64,000 nucleotides of DNA from Alkalihalobacillus bogoriensis ATCC BAA-922 (GTDB lineage Bacteria; Bacillota; Bacilli; Bacillales; Bacillaceae_F), in the NCBI RefSeq assembly GCF_000621445.1, contig NZ_JHYI01000006.1:186001-250000 (forward strand), written 5' to 3'. The notes below the pieces were generated by a model, which ran no database searches, was not told the origin of the DNA, and saw nothing but the letters and a program-made list of their open reading frames with translations. The stretch's first letter is position 1; each line of letters opens with the position of its first letter. Positions 7,852 to 16,414 of the stretch are shown piece after piece. The position numbers were made by a program, and so were the translations under genes.

Positions 7852-7876
7852 AAAAGATGCCAAAAGGCATCTTTTT
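7852..7876 (-). terminator. Terminator after argH
   Basis: AAAGATGCC aaaa GGCATCTTT hairpin immediately after the argH stop, with T-runs on both strands. Confidence 0.9.
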
Positions 7877-9247
7877 TTAAAGTAGTGTTTCCGCTTTTTC
7901 TAGCGCCAATCTTACTTGGTCAAACCCCGTTCCACCTGCTGAGTTTCTTCTTGCTACAACAGTTTTAGGATCAAGAACTTCAAATATATCTTCTTCAAAC
8001 AATTCACTTGCTTCTTTATATTGTGAGAAAGGCAAGCCTAATAAGAAAACGCCTTGTTGTATACATTGTAATACTAATTTTCCAACGACTTCGTGCGCTT
8101 CTCGAAACGGCATTCCTTTACTTGCTAAGTAATCCGCCAATTCTGTGGCATTTGAAAAATCAGAATGAACGGCTTGCTTCATCACATCTGTATTGACTGT
8201 CATCGATTCAATCATACCAGTAAATATTTTTAACGAGCCTTTTACCGTTGTTACCGCATCAAACATACCTTCTTTGTCTTCTTGCATATCCTTGTTATAC
8301 GCTAACGGTAATCCTTTTAATATTGTTAATAATGAAAACAAGCTTCCATATACTCGGCCCGTTTTCCCTCGAATCAACTCTGCCATGTCTGGGTTTTTCT
8401 TTTGTGGCATAATACTACTGCCCGTCGCAAATGTATCATCTAATTCGATGAAACGGAACTCTTGTGATGACCATAAAATAATCTCTTCACACAATCTAGA
8501 TAAATGCATCATTAGAGTGGCAGACGTACTTAAAAACTCTAAAATAAAATCTCGATCACTAACCGCATCTAAACTATTTTCATATATTCTGTCAAATCCA
8601 AGTAATTCAGCTGAATAATGCCGGTCTATCGGAAAAGTTGTTCCAGCAAGTGCTCCTGCCCCTAAAGGAGAAATATTTACACGTTTCAAGCCATCTTGAT
8701 AGCGAGAAAAGTCACGTTCTAACATCCAAAAGTAAGCAAGCAAATGATGGGCAAAAGAAACTGGCTGTGCCCGCTGCAAATGCGTATACCCCGGAACAAT
8801 TGTTTCGACATGAGCTTTTGCTTGAGTGACTAATGCTGTTTGCAACTGTTTAATCTCTTTTGAAATTTCATCAATTTGTTTTCGTAAATATAAATGCATA
8901 TCTGTTGCTACTTGGTCATTACGACTTCGACCAGTATGGAGCTTTCCTCCAACTGGACCGATTTCATCAATTAAAAATTTTTCAATATTTAAATGAATAT
9001 CTTCATTTTGAACAGAGTATTCTAGCTCCCCGTTTTTGGCTTTTTTCAATAATGTTTGAAGACCGTTTTGAATTTGCAAAGCTTCCTCTTCTGAGACGAT
9101 GCCACATTTAGCTAGCATTTTAACATGGGCTATGCTTCCTTCAATATCTTCTTCTACTAAAAGTTGATCAAAACCGATGGAGGCGCCGAATTCATCGACC
9201 CACTCCTCCGCTGTTTTCGTGAAGCGACCACCCCAAAGCTTACTCAC
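7877..9247 (-). CDS. argH: Argininosuccinate lyase
   Basis: A 456-residue cytosolic lyase catalysing the last step of arginine synthesis (argininosuccinate to arginine and fumarate). It has the family start [22 protein letters not shown] (about 105-117), and the flexible signature loop [12 protein letters not shown] (about 278-289) carrying the catalytic serine. Length is normal. Its ATG overlaps the argG stop by 4 bases (ATGA), so argGH is a tight operon with coupled translation. A hairpin terminator and a truncated family A repeat follow. Confidence 0.98.
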   Translation of the reverse strand: MSKLWGGRFTKTAEEWVDEFGASIGFDQLLVEEDIEGSIAHVKMLAKCGIVSEEEALQIQNGLQTLLKKAKNGELEYSVQNEDIHLNIEKFLIDEIGPVGGKLHTGRSRNDQVATDMHLYLRKQIDEISKEIKQLQTALVTQAKAHVETIVPGYTHLQRAQPVSFAHHLLAYFWMLERDFSRYQDGLKRVNISPLGAGALAGTTFPIDRHYSAELLGFDRIYENSLDAVSDRDFILEFLSTSATLMMHLSRLCEEIILWSSQEFRFIELDDTFATGSSIMPQKKNPDMAELIRGKTGRVYGSLFSLLTILKGLPLAYNKDMQEDKEGMFDAVTTVKGSLKIFTGMIESMTVNTDVMKQAVHSDFSNATELADYLASKGMPFREAHEVVGKLVLQCIQQGVFLLGLPFSQYKEASELFEEDIFEVLDPKTVVARRNSAGGTGFDQVRLALEKAETLL

Positions 9248-10449
9248 AGTTTGACCTCCTTTTTATTGATCATGCTGTGAACCTTCGTTGGTAGTCCCCA
9301 AAGCTTAATAAATCCAACTGCTGCATTATGATCAAACTCATCTTCTGTTGAGTATGTCGCTAATTTTTCATCATATAACGAGTTTTCTGACTTTCTACCT
9401 TCAACGATTGCATGACCTTTAAATAATTTCACACGTACTACACCCGTTACATTTTTCTGTGTTTCTTGTAAAAATGCTTGAAGAGCTGGAGTTAATGGTG
9501 AGAACCATAAACCGTTATAAATTAATTCCGTTAATTTTTGACTAACGATTGGCTTAAAATGAGCCACATCTTTTGTTAATGTGATATCTTCTAATTCTTT
9601 ATGTGCTGTTAATAATGTGATAGCACCAGGACATTCGTATACTTCACGTGACTTAATCCCAACAAGGCGATTTTCGACATGATCAATTCGGCCGATTCCA
9701 TGTTTGCCTGCTAATTCATTTAATTTCAAAATCAAGTCGTGAAGCTCATAAGCAACACCATCAAGGGCAACAGGTACCCCTTCGACAAATGAGATCTCAA
9801 TGATATCCGCTTCATCGGGAGCATTTTCTAACGATACTGTCATTTCATATGCCCCTTCTGGAGGAGTTGCCCACGGGTCTTCTAGTATTCCACATTCATT
9901 TGCACGGCCCCATAGGTTTGCATCAACAGAATATGGATTATCTAAATCAATAGGAATTGGAACATTGTTTTTTTCCGCATACGCGATTTCTTCATCACGC
10001 GACCAACCCCATTCACGAACAGGTGCAAGAACTTCTAAGTTTGGATTTAAAGCTTGAATCGATACTTCAAATCGAACTTGGTCATTTCCTTTCCCTGTAC
10101 AACCGTGGGCGACTGCATCTGCTCCTGTTTGTTCTGCAATTTCAACTAATTTCTTTGAAATTAGTGGGCGTGATAAGGCAGAAACTAAAGGATATTTTTG
10201 TTCATACATTGCATGGCTTTGTAGGGCTGGGAGCACAAAATCATATGCAAATTCTTTTTTTGCATCGATTGTATAAGACTCAATCGCACCGACTTTTAAT
10301 GCTTTTTCTTTAACAAAATCTAAATCTTTTCCTTCTCCTACATCTAATCCAACTGCAATAACATCCCAACCTTGGTCACCTAACCATTTAATTGCAACAG
10401 ATGTGTCTAATCCACCAGAATATGCTAATACGACTTTTTTCTTGCTCAT
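9244..10449 (-). CDS. argG: Argininosuccinate synthase
   Basis: A 401-residue ATP-dependent ligase joining citrulline and aspartate. It has the PP-loop [10 protein letters not shown] (about 9-18) and [14 protein letters not shown] (about 115-128). The longer reading frame extends upstream to 10509, but the ATG at 10449 is chosen: GGAGGG lies 8 bases ahead and the product then begins [13 protein letters not shown] as in relatives. The upstream 24-56 bases contain two ARG-box-like sequences, so arginine repression by ArgR/AhrC is probable. It overlaps argH by 4 bases. Confidence 0.98.
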   Translation of the reverse strand: MSKKKVVLAYSGGLDTSVAIKWLGDQGWDVIAVGLDVGEGKDLDFVKEKALKVGAIESYTIDAKKEFAYDFVLPALQSHAMYEQKYPLVSALSRPLISKKLVEIAEQTGADAVAHGCTGKGNDQVRFEVSIQALNPNLEVLAPVREWGWSRDEEIAYAEKNNVPIPIDLDNPYSVDANLWGRANECGILEDPWATPPEGAYEMTVSLENAPDEADIIEISFVEGVPVALDGVAYELHDLILKLNELAGKHGIGRIDHVENRLVGIKSREVYECPGAITLLTAHKELEDITLTKDVAHFKPIVSQKLTELIYNGLWFSPLTPALQAFLQETQKNVTGVVRVKLFKGHAIVEGRKSENSLYDEKLATYSTEDEFDHNAAVGFIKLWGLPTKVHSMINKKEVKL

Positions 10450-10472
10450 CTCTCTATTCCCTCCAGTAAATA

Positions 10473-10505
10473 AATGAATATAAATACTATGAATATCATT
10501 TTTAT
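10473..10505. promoter_or_regulatory. Two tandem ARG-box-like operators before argG
   Basis: AATGAATATAAATACTAT (10473-10490) matches 14 of 18 positions of the Bacillus ARG box CATGAATAAAAATKCAAK. TATGAATATCATTTTTAT (10488-10505) matches 11. They lie directly upstream of the argG ribosome binding site. Confidence 0.5.
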
Positions 10506-10802
10506 ACAATGTTACTCGTAGAAAAAGGAGGTCTCTTTCTCCCCCTAGTGATAATGTATAAATTTGAATTTACACTAATTAATATACAATACTTTATCAA
10601 CATTCCTTTCATTTGGCAATAGATATTTCAAAAAAATATTTGATTTTCTTTGTTAGCATATGTACCTATTTTAATGTTGTTACAGTCCATTTATGGGATT
10701 TTTTTCTATCCTTCACCACTCAAAAATGTGGAAAATAAAGCGTGAACGGTTTTCATTTCACAAAAACTCTAGTAATATAGAGAGGAAGCAGGAGGTGTTG
10801 AC
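10506..10802. other. Intergenic region between divergent argG and a 105-codon gene
   Basis: AT-rich and without a credible ORF. On the minus strand TTGATA and TTGTAT (10577-10595) are possible -35 elements for argG, but no well-spaced -10 was found. A weak GGAG/CTCC hairpin followed by TTTTT on the minus strand (about 10523-10549) could be a leader terminator but has only 4-5 base pairs. Confidence 0.4.
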
Positions 10803-11120
10803 ATGCATTATGAGTTTTTATTGAATGAAAGACTTGGAATACCTTTACCCCATCTTTATAAAGAATGGGATGAATACAAAGTGGAAACACAATCAGAGAT
10901 CTTACTTACTTGGGAAAAAATTCGTGGTAGAATTCCTGATCGTATTGAGGAAATCGAAGTTACAATTAATAGGAAGCAAGAACAGTTAAATAATGAAGCT
11001 AACTTTCAACGTTCATGTGAATTAAATGCTGAAATATCCGAACTTGCTTCTGTTATTAATGATTTATGGATATGGTATCGAGCAAACCAAAACATTAGTT
11101 CTGCAAAAGTCCACCAATAA
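10803..11120 (+). CDS. Hypothetical 105-residue cytosolic protein
   Basis: The ATG is preceded by AGGAGGTG with 5-6 bases spacing, and a clean terminator follows the stop, so the gene is real. The product starts MHYEFLLNERLGIPLPHLY and continues as a predominantly helical, charged protein. Residues about 45-95 (RIEEIEVTINRKQEQLNNE ... ELASVINDLWIWYR) have coiled-coil character. No membrane segment, cysteine cluster or known catalytic motif is visible. I do not recognise the family. In B. subtilis moaB lies around this place between argG and ackA; here this gene and ecsC-like occupy it. Confidence 0.75.
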   Translation: MHYEFLLNERLGIPLPHLYKEWDEYKVETQSEILLTWEKIRGRIPDRIEEIEVTINRKQEQLNNEANFQRSCELNAEISELASVINDLWIWYRANQNISSAKVHQ

Positions 11121-11142
11121 TCGTATATATATAATTTATTTG

Positions 11143-11170
11143 GGAGACTAACCATAAGTCTCCTTTTTTA
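11143..11170 (+). terminator. Terminator after the 105-codon gene
   Basis: GGAGACT (11143-11149) and AGTCTCC (11157-11163) hairpin followed by six T. Confidence 0.85.
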
Positions 11171-12010
11171 TTGTTTTTTTCTATCACGCTCAAGCAATTG
11201 TCGTTTTTGATAAAACTTTTGAGCTACCTCTGTTATTTTTCGAGAAAATGAGTAATTCACAGTTGCCCCTACCGCCATTCCAAAGAGAGGAATACCTTGA
11301 ATAAGCTTTTTTCGTAACAACATAATGACACTTGCCTTCACAACTTGGCTTACCGGTTGTTGAATCCATGAAATATCAGTGATCTCTTCATTTCCCTCAT
11401 AAAACAATTCATCTGTAGATCCATTCCCCATTTCAGCCCATAACTCATCCCATGCTCTTGCTTGCATCTCTTTTGGTAATGTAGCCATGTGAAATAATTT
11501 TAAAGCCGCAATCATTTCAAAAGGTTTTTTCACATTATACCCATATGACAAAGCAATAAGTTGGATCGCTCGCATATTAATGATAAGCATAGCTGGTACA
11601 TCTAGACCTAATAAAATAATGCCGCCAAATCCAGAAACACCACCTTGTCCAAAAGAAACAAGACGTTGTTTGGCCATTTGCTGTTCAGCAATGTAATTCA
11701 TTTGTTCAAGCGATAATGATTGGATATCTTCAATAGTTTCAATTGATGGATTAAATACTTTTGCTTGAGTTATAAGACGTTGATTTGCCTCTTCTTGATA
11801 TTGAGAATGCTGAATCATCGCCTGTAAATGGAAAAGAAAGCTGTCAATCGTTGCTAACATTTTTTGTTGTCTTTTCGTTCCTAATTGATCCATTCCTGTT
11901 TTCAACCATTTTTGGTATGTATATTTAATATCACTTGTTTCATACTTAAAATACATCTCTTCCCACTCTTGAATTTCTAAAAATAATTTCTCTTCTCTTT
12001 CCGTTAACAT
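11168..12010 (-). CDS. EcsC-family protein
   Basis: A 280-residue protein of the EcsC family (named after the third gene of the B. subtilis ecs locus). The centre contains the glycine-rich FGQGGVSGFGGIILLGLDVPAML (about 122-144), then MRAIQLIALSYGYN. The C-terminal part has a second glycine/alanine-rich hydrophobic stretch, GIPLFGMAVGATVNYSFSRKI. The N-terminal half is helical and charged. The function of EcsC domains is not established; peripheral membrane association is plausible. GGAGG precedes the ATG. It converges on the 105-codon gene and shares the terminator region. Confidence 0.88.
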   Translation of the reverse strand: MLTEREEKLFLEIQEWEEMYFKYETSDIKYTYQKWLKTGMDQLGTKRQQKMLATIDSFLFHLQAMIQHSQYQEEANQRLITQAKVFNPSIETIEDIQSLSLEQMNYIAEQQMAKQRLVSFGQGGVSGFGGIILLGLDVPAMLIINMRAIQLIALSYGYNVKKPFEMIAALKLFHMATLPKEMQARAWDELWAEMGNGSTDELFYEGNEEITDISWIQQPVSQVVKASVIMLLRKKLIQGIPLFGMAVGATVNYSFSRKITEVAQKFYQKRQLLERDRKKQ

Positions 12011-12115
12011 AAAAGAATAGCCTCCATATTCTTTGGTTTACTTATATCTATTCCTTTCTTCACCGTTGTGTAAACTCCTGCATCAGATTCTTTTTGATAT
12101 TAAAGATAGATAAGA

Positions 12116-12149
12116 AAAACAACTCAATGTTATCACCGAGTTGTTTTTT
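12116..12149 (-). terminator. Terminator after ackA
   Basis: AAAACAACTC (12116-12125) and GAGTTGTTTT (12138-12147) stem with a T-run on the minus strand, just after the acetate kinase stop. Confidence 0.85.
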
Positions 12150-12155
12150 CTTCAT

Positions 12156-13340
12156 TTATGTTAATCGCACCGTATCTCTAGCTATCATAACTTCTTCGTT
12201 TGTTGGAATGATTAGTACTTTGACAGGCGAATGTGGATAGTTAATAAAAGCTTCTTTCCCTCTCACTTTATTTAACTGCGGATCCCAATATACTCCCATG
12301 AATTCGAGTCCTTTTAACACTCTTTCACGAATAACATCACTATTTTCACCAATACCAGCTGTAAAAATAATCGCATCAATCCCATTCATTCTTGCAGCAT
12401 ATGAACCAACATATTTATGAATTCTTGATGTAAATACTTCTAATGCGAGCTCTGCTCGTTCGTTTCCTTTACTTGCTTCTTGCTCAATGTCTCGTAAATC
12501 ACTGGAAAATCCTGATACTCCTAACATTCCACTATCTTTATTTAATATATCTAATACTTCTTGAGCTGTCTTCCCTGTTTTCTCCATAATATAAGGAATT
12601 AGTGCAGGGTCAATGTTTCCTGAGCGCGTACCCATTGTAACTCCGGCCAGTGGAGTGAATCCCATTGACGTATCTAATGATTTTCCACCATCAATCGCCG
12701 CTATACTTGCTCCATTTCCTAAATGGCAAGAGATTAATCGTAAATGTTCAATAGGACGGTCTAACATTTCAGCTGCTCGTAGAGACACGTATTTATGAGA
12801 TGTCCCATGAAACCCGTATTTTCGAATCCCGAATTTTTTATAATACTCGTACGGCAAACTATAAAGAAAAGACTTTTCAGGCATCGATTGGTGAAATGCC
12901 GTGTCAAATACAGCAACAGCAGGAACATGGGGGAGTACTTCCTGAAACGCCTTAATGCCAACGATGTTAGCCGGATTATGCAATGGGGCCAACTCTGATA
13001 CTTCTTCAATACCAGCTAACACTTCTTTTGTAATGAGGACCGAATCATTGAATTTTTCTCCGCCATGAACAACTCGGTGACCGATACCATCTATTTCATC
13101 TAATGAATCAATAATTTGCAGACCTGTTAACTTTTCCAATAATATTTTAACAGCAACAGAGTGATCGGGTATATGTAGTGTTTCCTTTTGTTTATCTCCT
13201 TCTACTTCAATTGTAAACACACTATCATCAAGGCCGATTCTTTCTACAATTCCTTTTGTTACTATTGTTTCTTCCGGCATCGTCAATAGCTGAAACTTCA
13301 AGGATGAACTCCCTGCATTAATTGCCATTATATTCGCCAT
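12156..13340 (-). CDS. ackA: Acetate kinase
   Basis: A 394-residue acetate kinase making ATP and acetate from acetyl phosphate in overflow metabolism. ASKHA-fold motifs are clear: [11 protein letters not shown] near the N-terminus, [22 protein letters not shown] (about 205-215) and [18 protein letters not shown] lies 8 bases before the first ATG; a second in-frame ATG four codons later is less well placed. A sigma-A promoter and, farther upstream, a cre-like site are present. This matches CcpA activation of ackA known from B. subtilis. ccpA itself lies 31 kb downstream in this window. Confidence 0.98.
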   Translation of the reverse strand: MANIMAINAGSSSLKFQLLTMPEETIVTKGIVERIGLDDSVFTIEVEGDKQKETLHIPDHSVAVKILLEKLTGLQIIDSLDEIDGIGHRVVHGGEKFNDSVLITKEVLAGIEEVSELAPLHNPANIVGIKAFQEVLPHVPAVAVFDTAFHQSMPEKSFLYSLPYEYYKKFGIRKYGFHGTSHKYVSLRAAEMLDRPIEHLRLISCHLGNGASIAAIDGGKSLDTSMGFTPLAGVTMGTRSGNIDPALIPYIMEKTGKTAQEVLDILNKDSGMLGVSGFSSDLRDIEQEASKGNERAELALEVFTSRIHKYVGSYAARMNGIDAIIFTAGIGENSDVIRERVLKGLEFMGVYWDPQLNKVRGKEAFINYPHSPVKVLIIPTNEEVMIARDTVRLT

Positions 13341-13380
13341 ACTTACAGCTCCTTTTTCTTTCCATCAATTCGTCCTTCTT

Positions 13381-13409
13381 ATTTAAGCACTCTAAACAAT
13401 GATTTTCAA
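13381..13409 (-). promoter_or_regulatory. Probable ackA promoter
   Basis: Minus strand TTGAAA (13409-13404), 17 bases, TTAAAT (13386-13381). The -35 is strong and the -10 weak, as expected of an activated promoter. Confidence 0.55.
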
Positions 13410-13450
13410 GGTCTTTCACCATTTGTTCCTAAAGTTTATAAATTCAGACT

Positions 13451-13464
13451 TGTATGCGCTTTTC
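13451..13464. promoter_or_regulatory. cre-like site upstream of ackA
   Basis: TGTATGCGCTTTTC compared with the CcpA consensus TGWAARCGYTWNCW has about three mismatches. It sits about 40-55 bases upstream of the -35, the side expected for CcpA activation. Confidence 0.45.
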
Positions 13465-13516
13465 TTCATGTTTAATGTAACCGAATACAATGTATTTTAT
13501 AAATTTAAATATAGTT

Positions 13517-13604
13517 AACGCGCAGATGCGCAGCCTTCGCTCTTTTAGAATTAGCTTTCAACGCTTCACTACTACACCAAAATTTCCCTTTCTTATATGC
13601 TAAA
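13517..13604 (+). repeat. Family A repeat, copy 3 (right half only)
   Basis: ACGCGCAGATGCGCAGCC, CTTCGCTCTTTTAGAAT, AGCTTTCAACGCTTCACT and CCAAAATTT match the right half of the full-length element; the left half is absent. Confidence 0.8.
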
Positions 13605-13634
13605 GAAAAACCATCCTTTATCAGAATGGTTTTG
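13603..13634 (-). terminator. Terminator after ytxK
   Basis: AAAACCAT (13607-13614) and ATGGTTTT (13626-13633) form the stem; the minus strand continues with TTTTTCTTT. Confidence 0.75.
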
Positions 13635-13645
13635 TTGTTTTCTAT

Positions 13646-14638
13646 CTATACTTGAAGCTGTTCCTGAAACCATCGATCAATTTGGCGAATCATATCTGAA
13701 ATCGCTTCTTTTTTCGAAAAGGAAGGCAGTTCTGCTAACAAAGCCTGCTTTGGTCCTTTTACATTTTCTCCTTTTTTCTGCAATAATAAGATACTCTTTT
13801 TAAACTGCGAATTCGTAAACATAGAGGCTGGTAACTGTAATAGCCCAAGAATATGACCGTTCTCCTTTAAATACTGATGTAACTGTTGTGCTTGTTCACT
13901 TTCAAATAAAAAATTAGGTACGATAAAAAATAAAAAACCACCTTGCTTCACGACGTTAAAAGAACGTTCAATCATTAAATGATGGATAAGTGATTTTCCT
14001 TGTTCCCCTTTTAATTGATAATCGACACTAATTTCATCTCGTGGATAAAAACCAACGGGCAAATCTGACGTGACGATATCAATCGGTGGAAGTGGATAAG
14101 GTCTAATACTATCTTCATGAAAAAGCTGGATTTCTGTTTGTTGCAAATTGGCACTTGTAAAGGCAAGCTGTACTAAAGTTTCATCGACTTCAAACCCATA
14201 AGTCTTTATTGTTGAAGGGGAATGATTCATGATGGCATTTACAAGATTAGCCGTACCCACTGCCGGATCGTATAAACTAAAAGACTTTTCATTTCCTTGT
14301 ACTTTATTTACTAAGTAACTCATAAACAAAGCTACAGCATCAGGTGTAAGAGCATGATGAGCTTGTACTCCTTCTTTCATCCCTTTTAGAACAGCAAGCT
14401 GGTACGCCTTTCTTACCGTTTCTTTTGAGAGTGAATCTGGTTGTATTTGCGATACAACTTGTTGTAGCTGCTTTTTTATAGAGTCTGGCATGTCTTGCGG
14501 GATATCTTGTTCAAATAAAAAATCACCAGCAAGTGCAAGCCCTTCTAAATAAGTGATTTCTTTTTCTTCTTTTATAAGTTGAGCACTCATATCTAATGAT
14601 TGAAATAATGTTTCTATATCTATCTTTTCTTGTGTCAT
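13646..14638 (-). CDS. ytxK: YtxK, N6-adenine-methyltransferase-like protein
   Basis: A 330-residue class I SAM-dependent methyltransferase related to HsdM-type N6-adenine methylases. The SAM motif is YDPAVGTANLVNAIM (about 118-132). At the catalytic position the usual NPPY/DPPY is replaced by SDLPVGFYP (about 190-198), so DNA adenine methylation is doubtful. It is a conserved bacillar neighbour of tpx and ackA with no known substrate. No specificity or restriction subunit is nearby, which argues against a restriction-modification role. AGGGAGGAG precedes the ATG. Confidence 0.92.
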   Translation of the reverse strand: MTQEKIDIETLFQSLDMSAQLIKEEKEITYLEGLALAGDFLFEQDIPQDMPDSIKKQLQQVVSQIQPDSLSKETVRKAYQLAVLKGMKEGVQAHHALTPDAVALFMSYLVNKVQGNEKSFSLYDPAVGTANLVNAIMNHSPSTIKTYGFEVDETLVQLAFTSANLQQTEIQLFHEDSIRPYPLPPIDIVTSDLPVGFYPRDEISVDYQLKGEQGKSLIHHLMIERSFNVVKQGGFLFFIVPNFLFESEQAQQLHQYLKENGHILGLLQLPASMFTNSQFKKSILLLQKKGENVKGPKQALLAELPSFSKKEAISDMIRQIDRWFQEQLQV

Positions 14639-14740
14639 CCGCTTTCTCCTCCCTATTTACTATAATTATTAAACAGTATAGCCATTTGTTCAATAATTGA
14701 ATGCTGTTTATCCTATATCTCATTTTTGCGGTCAGAGTAG

Positions 14741-14895
14741 CCGTTATTTGTGAACATTATACAGGTTTCCGTTTTTTAGCGGCCACAGGAGCGCTTAATA
14801 ACGTTAAAGCCACTCTATTCCTAGCGATAGATTATGATTAACTGCTCCTGTGGTCACCAACGTTCCAAAACGCTAGCCATGTTCACAGATAACGG
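14741..14895. repeat. Long imperfect inverted repeat between ytxK and tpx
   Basis: Two 52-base arms, 14741-14792 and 14844-14895, are separated by 51 bases. The outer part pairs as CCGTTATTTGTGAACAT with ATGTTCACAGATAACGG and the inner part as CCACAGGAGC with GCTCCTGTGG. The middle of the arms has diverged while keeping equal length. The rest of the ytxK-tpx gap (14639-14740 and 14896-15017) shows no credible gene. Confidence 0.8.
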
Positions 14896-15019
14896 TTTTC
14901 ATGGCCGTTTACTTACGATAAACAACAAAATCGCTTGTCTCATATTACCTCTAATTCATTCTAACAATATACAAGCACAATGTTATCCACAGGTCGACTA
15001 CTTTAGTTTCCTAAACAAT

Positions 15020-15057
15020 GAAAAAACCTTTGATCAACAATATGACCAAAGGTTCCT
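15020..15057 (-). terminator. Terminator after tpx
   Basis: AACCTTTG (15025-15032) and CAAAGGTT (15047-15054), extended by GATC/GACC, with six T after the stem on the minus strand. Confidence 0.85.
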
Positions 15058-15067
15058 CAATCATAAA

Positions 15068-15568
15068 TTAGTTTGCAGCTTTAGCAGCTTCGATAGCAGC
15101 TTCATAGTTCGGATGGTCTGTTGCCTCTGCTACATACTCTACATAAGTTACTTTGTTATTTGAATCGATAACAAATACGGAGCGTGTTAATAAACGTAGT
15201 TCTTCAATCGCCACACCATAAGCTTTACCAAAAGACAAGTCACGGTGATCAGAAACCGTTTGTACATTTTCAATTCCTGCAGCTGCACACCAACGTTTTT
15301 GAGCAAATGGTAAATCAACGCTAACCGTTAACACTTTAACTCCTTCTAGAGATGCTGCTTCTTCGTTAAATTTACGTGTTTGTTGGTCACAAACTCCTGT
15401 ATCAATTGATGGAACAACACTAATCAAACGAACTTGTCCATTTGAATCCCCAAGAGTCACAGGTGATAAATCATTAGCTAATACTGTGAAATCAGGTGCT
15501 GTGTCACCTACTTTTACTTCATTACCTAACAGTGTAATCGGATTTCCTTTAAACGTAACTGATGCCAT
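15068..15568 (-). CDS. tpx: Thiol peroxidase
   Basis: A 166-residue atypical 2-Cys peroxiredoxin reducing hydrogen peroxide and alkyl hydroperoxides with thioredoxin. The peroxidatic Cys60 lies in [13 protein letters not shown] (with the conserved Thr57 and the later Arg of the active site). The resolving Cys94 lies in [10 protein letters not shown]. Length and spacing are normal. AAAGGAGG lies 7-8 bases before the ATG. A strong sigma-A promoter overlaps a perfect 10-bp inverted repeat, so repressor control is suspected. It ends in its own terminator, so it is probably monocistronic. Confidence 0.98.
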   Translation of the reverse strand: MASVTFKGNPITLLGNEVKVGDTAPDFTVLANDLSPVTLGDSNGQVRLISVVPSIDTGVCDQQTRKFNEEAASLEGVKVLTVSVDLPFAQKRWCAAAGIENVQTVSDHRDLSFGKAYGVAIEELRLLTRSVFVIDSNNKVTYVEYVAEATDHPNYEAAIEAAKAAN

Positions 15569-15607
15569 TTTATTTCCTCCTTTAATTTCTTACATATGTA
15601 TAGTGTT

Positions 15608-15636
15608 ATCATATTGGTTTTTGCTGTTATTTTCAA
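15608..15636 (-). promoter_or_regulatory. tpx promoter
   Basis: Minus strand TTGAAA (15636-15631), exactly 17 bases, TATGAT (15613-15608). Confidence 0.8.
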
Positions 15637-15644
15637 CCAATATG
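15610..15644. promoter_or_regulatory. Perfect inverted repeat covering the tpx promoter
   Basis: CATATTGGTT (15610-15619) and AACCAATATG (15635-15644) are perfect inverted arms 15 bases apart. The right arm covers part of the -35 and the left arm overlaps the -10, a layout typical of an operator. Confidence 0.55.
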
Positions 15645-15677
15645 TTTTAGAACAAGGAAGAATAGTTCAAAGGCAAT

Positions 15678-15850
15678 AAGAAAAACGCGGGAGCGTCTTT
15701 TCTTTCAAGCGAAGTGCGGAGCCCTGCCCGCTTTTGACAGTGAACCCCAAGTGCTCTTCTTGGGGTGAAACGTGCAGGTGCGTAGCCTTCGCTCTTCTAA
15801 GACTAAGCTTTCAAAGCTTCACTGCTATACGAAAATTTTTATTTCTTTTA
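15678..15850 (+). repeat. Family A repeat, copy 4 (full length)
   Basis: It contains all blocks of the family: AAGAAAAACGCGGGAGCGTC, GCGGAGCCCTGCCCGC, ACCCCAAGTGCTC, TTGGGGTGAAACG, GCAGCCTTCGCTCTTCT, AGCTTTCAAAGCTTCACT. Confidence 0.9.
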
Positions 15851-15851
15851 A

Positions 15852-15893
15852 GAAAAAAAAACTCGTACGATGAGCTTACACTCAAAGACGAGC
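15852..15893 (-). terminator. Probable terminator after ytfJ
   Basis: CTCGT/ACGAG outer stem with an inner GAG...CTC, followed on the minus strand by nine T. Confidence 0.55.
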
Positions 15894-15922
15894 TTTTCTT
15901 TGTGACTCTATACCGTCTTCTC

Positions 15923-16399
15923 TTATAGAGGAGGGTGGATATTATCGTCGGATGTGGAACCTTGGTTATTCATTGACGTAGATGTCATCATTGATTGTCC
16001 ACTTGAATCGTTGTTACCAACCATCTGTTGAATTTTATCAACAACTTGTGGAGCAAAGTCTAATAATTTTTCATATAAATGCGTATTGCTATCTAAATGT
16101 ACCATTTTCACTCCAGAAGTACTTACAATGAGGAAAGCAATTGGCGTAATAGAAACACCACCACCACTACCTCCACCAAATGGATGTTCTGGGTCAGTTG
16201 TTTGTGTTGTTCCTACTTTATTATCAACAACAAATTCACTTCCCCCAGCTGCGAACCCAAAGCCAACTTTAGAAATAGGCATGATAACACTACCGTCTGG
16301 AGTTTCTACAGGATCACCAACAATTGTGTTAACATCCACCATTTCCTTTAAATTTTCCATTGCTGTTTTCATAAGTCCTTGAATTGGATGTTCTGCCAT
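15923..16399 (-). CDS. ytfJ: GerW-family sporulation protein YtfJ
   Basis: A 158-residue protein of the YtfJ/GerW family. The N-terminal helix GLMKTAMENLKEMVD is followed by VNTIVGDPVETPDGSVIMP and VGFGFAAGGSEF. A glycine-rich run (about residues 76-82) leads into VSITPIAFLIVS, and the tail is serine- and asparagine-rich. In B. subtilis the gene is made in the forespore and has a germination-linked phenotype. This supports an endospore former. AAAGGAGG precedes the ATG, which lies 15 bases after the ytfI stop, so ytfI-ytfJ form an operon. Confidence 0.95.
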   Translation of the reverse strand: MAEHPIQGLMKTAMENLKEMVDVNTIVGDPVETPDGSVIMPISKVGFGFAAGGSEFVVDNKVGTTQTTDPEHPFGGGSGGGVSITPIAFLIVSTSGVKMVHLDSNTHLYEKLLDFAPQVVDKIQQMVGNNDSSGQSMMTSTSMNNQGSTSDDNIHPPL

Positions 16400-16414
16400 T
16401 ATAAAATCCTCCTT

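Noticed and set aside
10523-10549. Attenuator-type terminator in the argG leader
   Set aside because: The stem is only 4-5 base pairs and no alternative pairing was found.
13646-14638. YtxK as part of a restriction-modification system
   Set aside because: No restriction or specificity gene is adjacent, the catalytic NPPY motif is altered to SDLP, and the gene is a conserved core neighbour of tpx and ackA.
14834-15163. 109-codon plus-strand ORF opposite the tpx 3' end
   Set aside because: It runs antisense through tpx, has no ribosome binding site and its first part is the inverted repeat.
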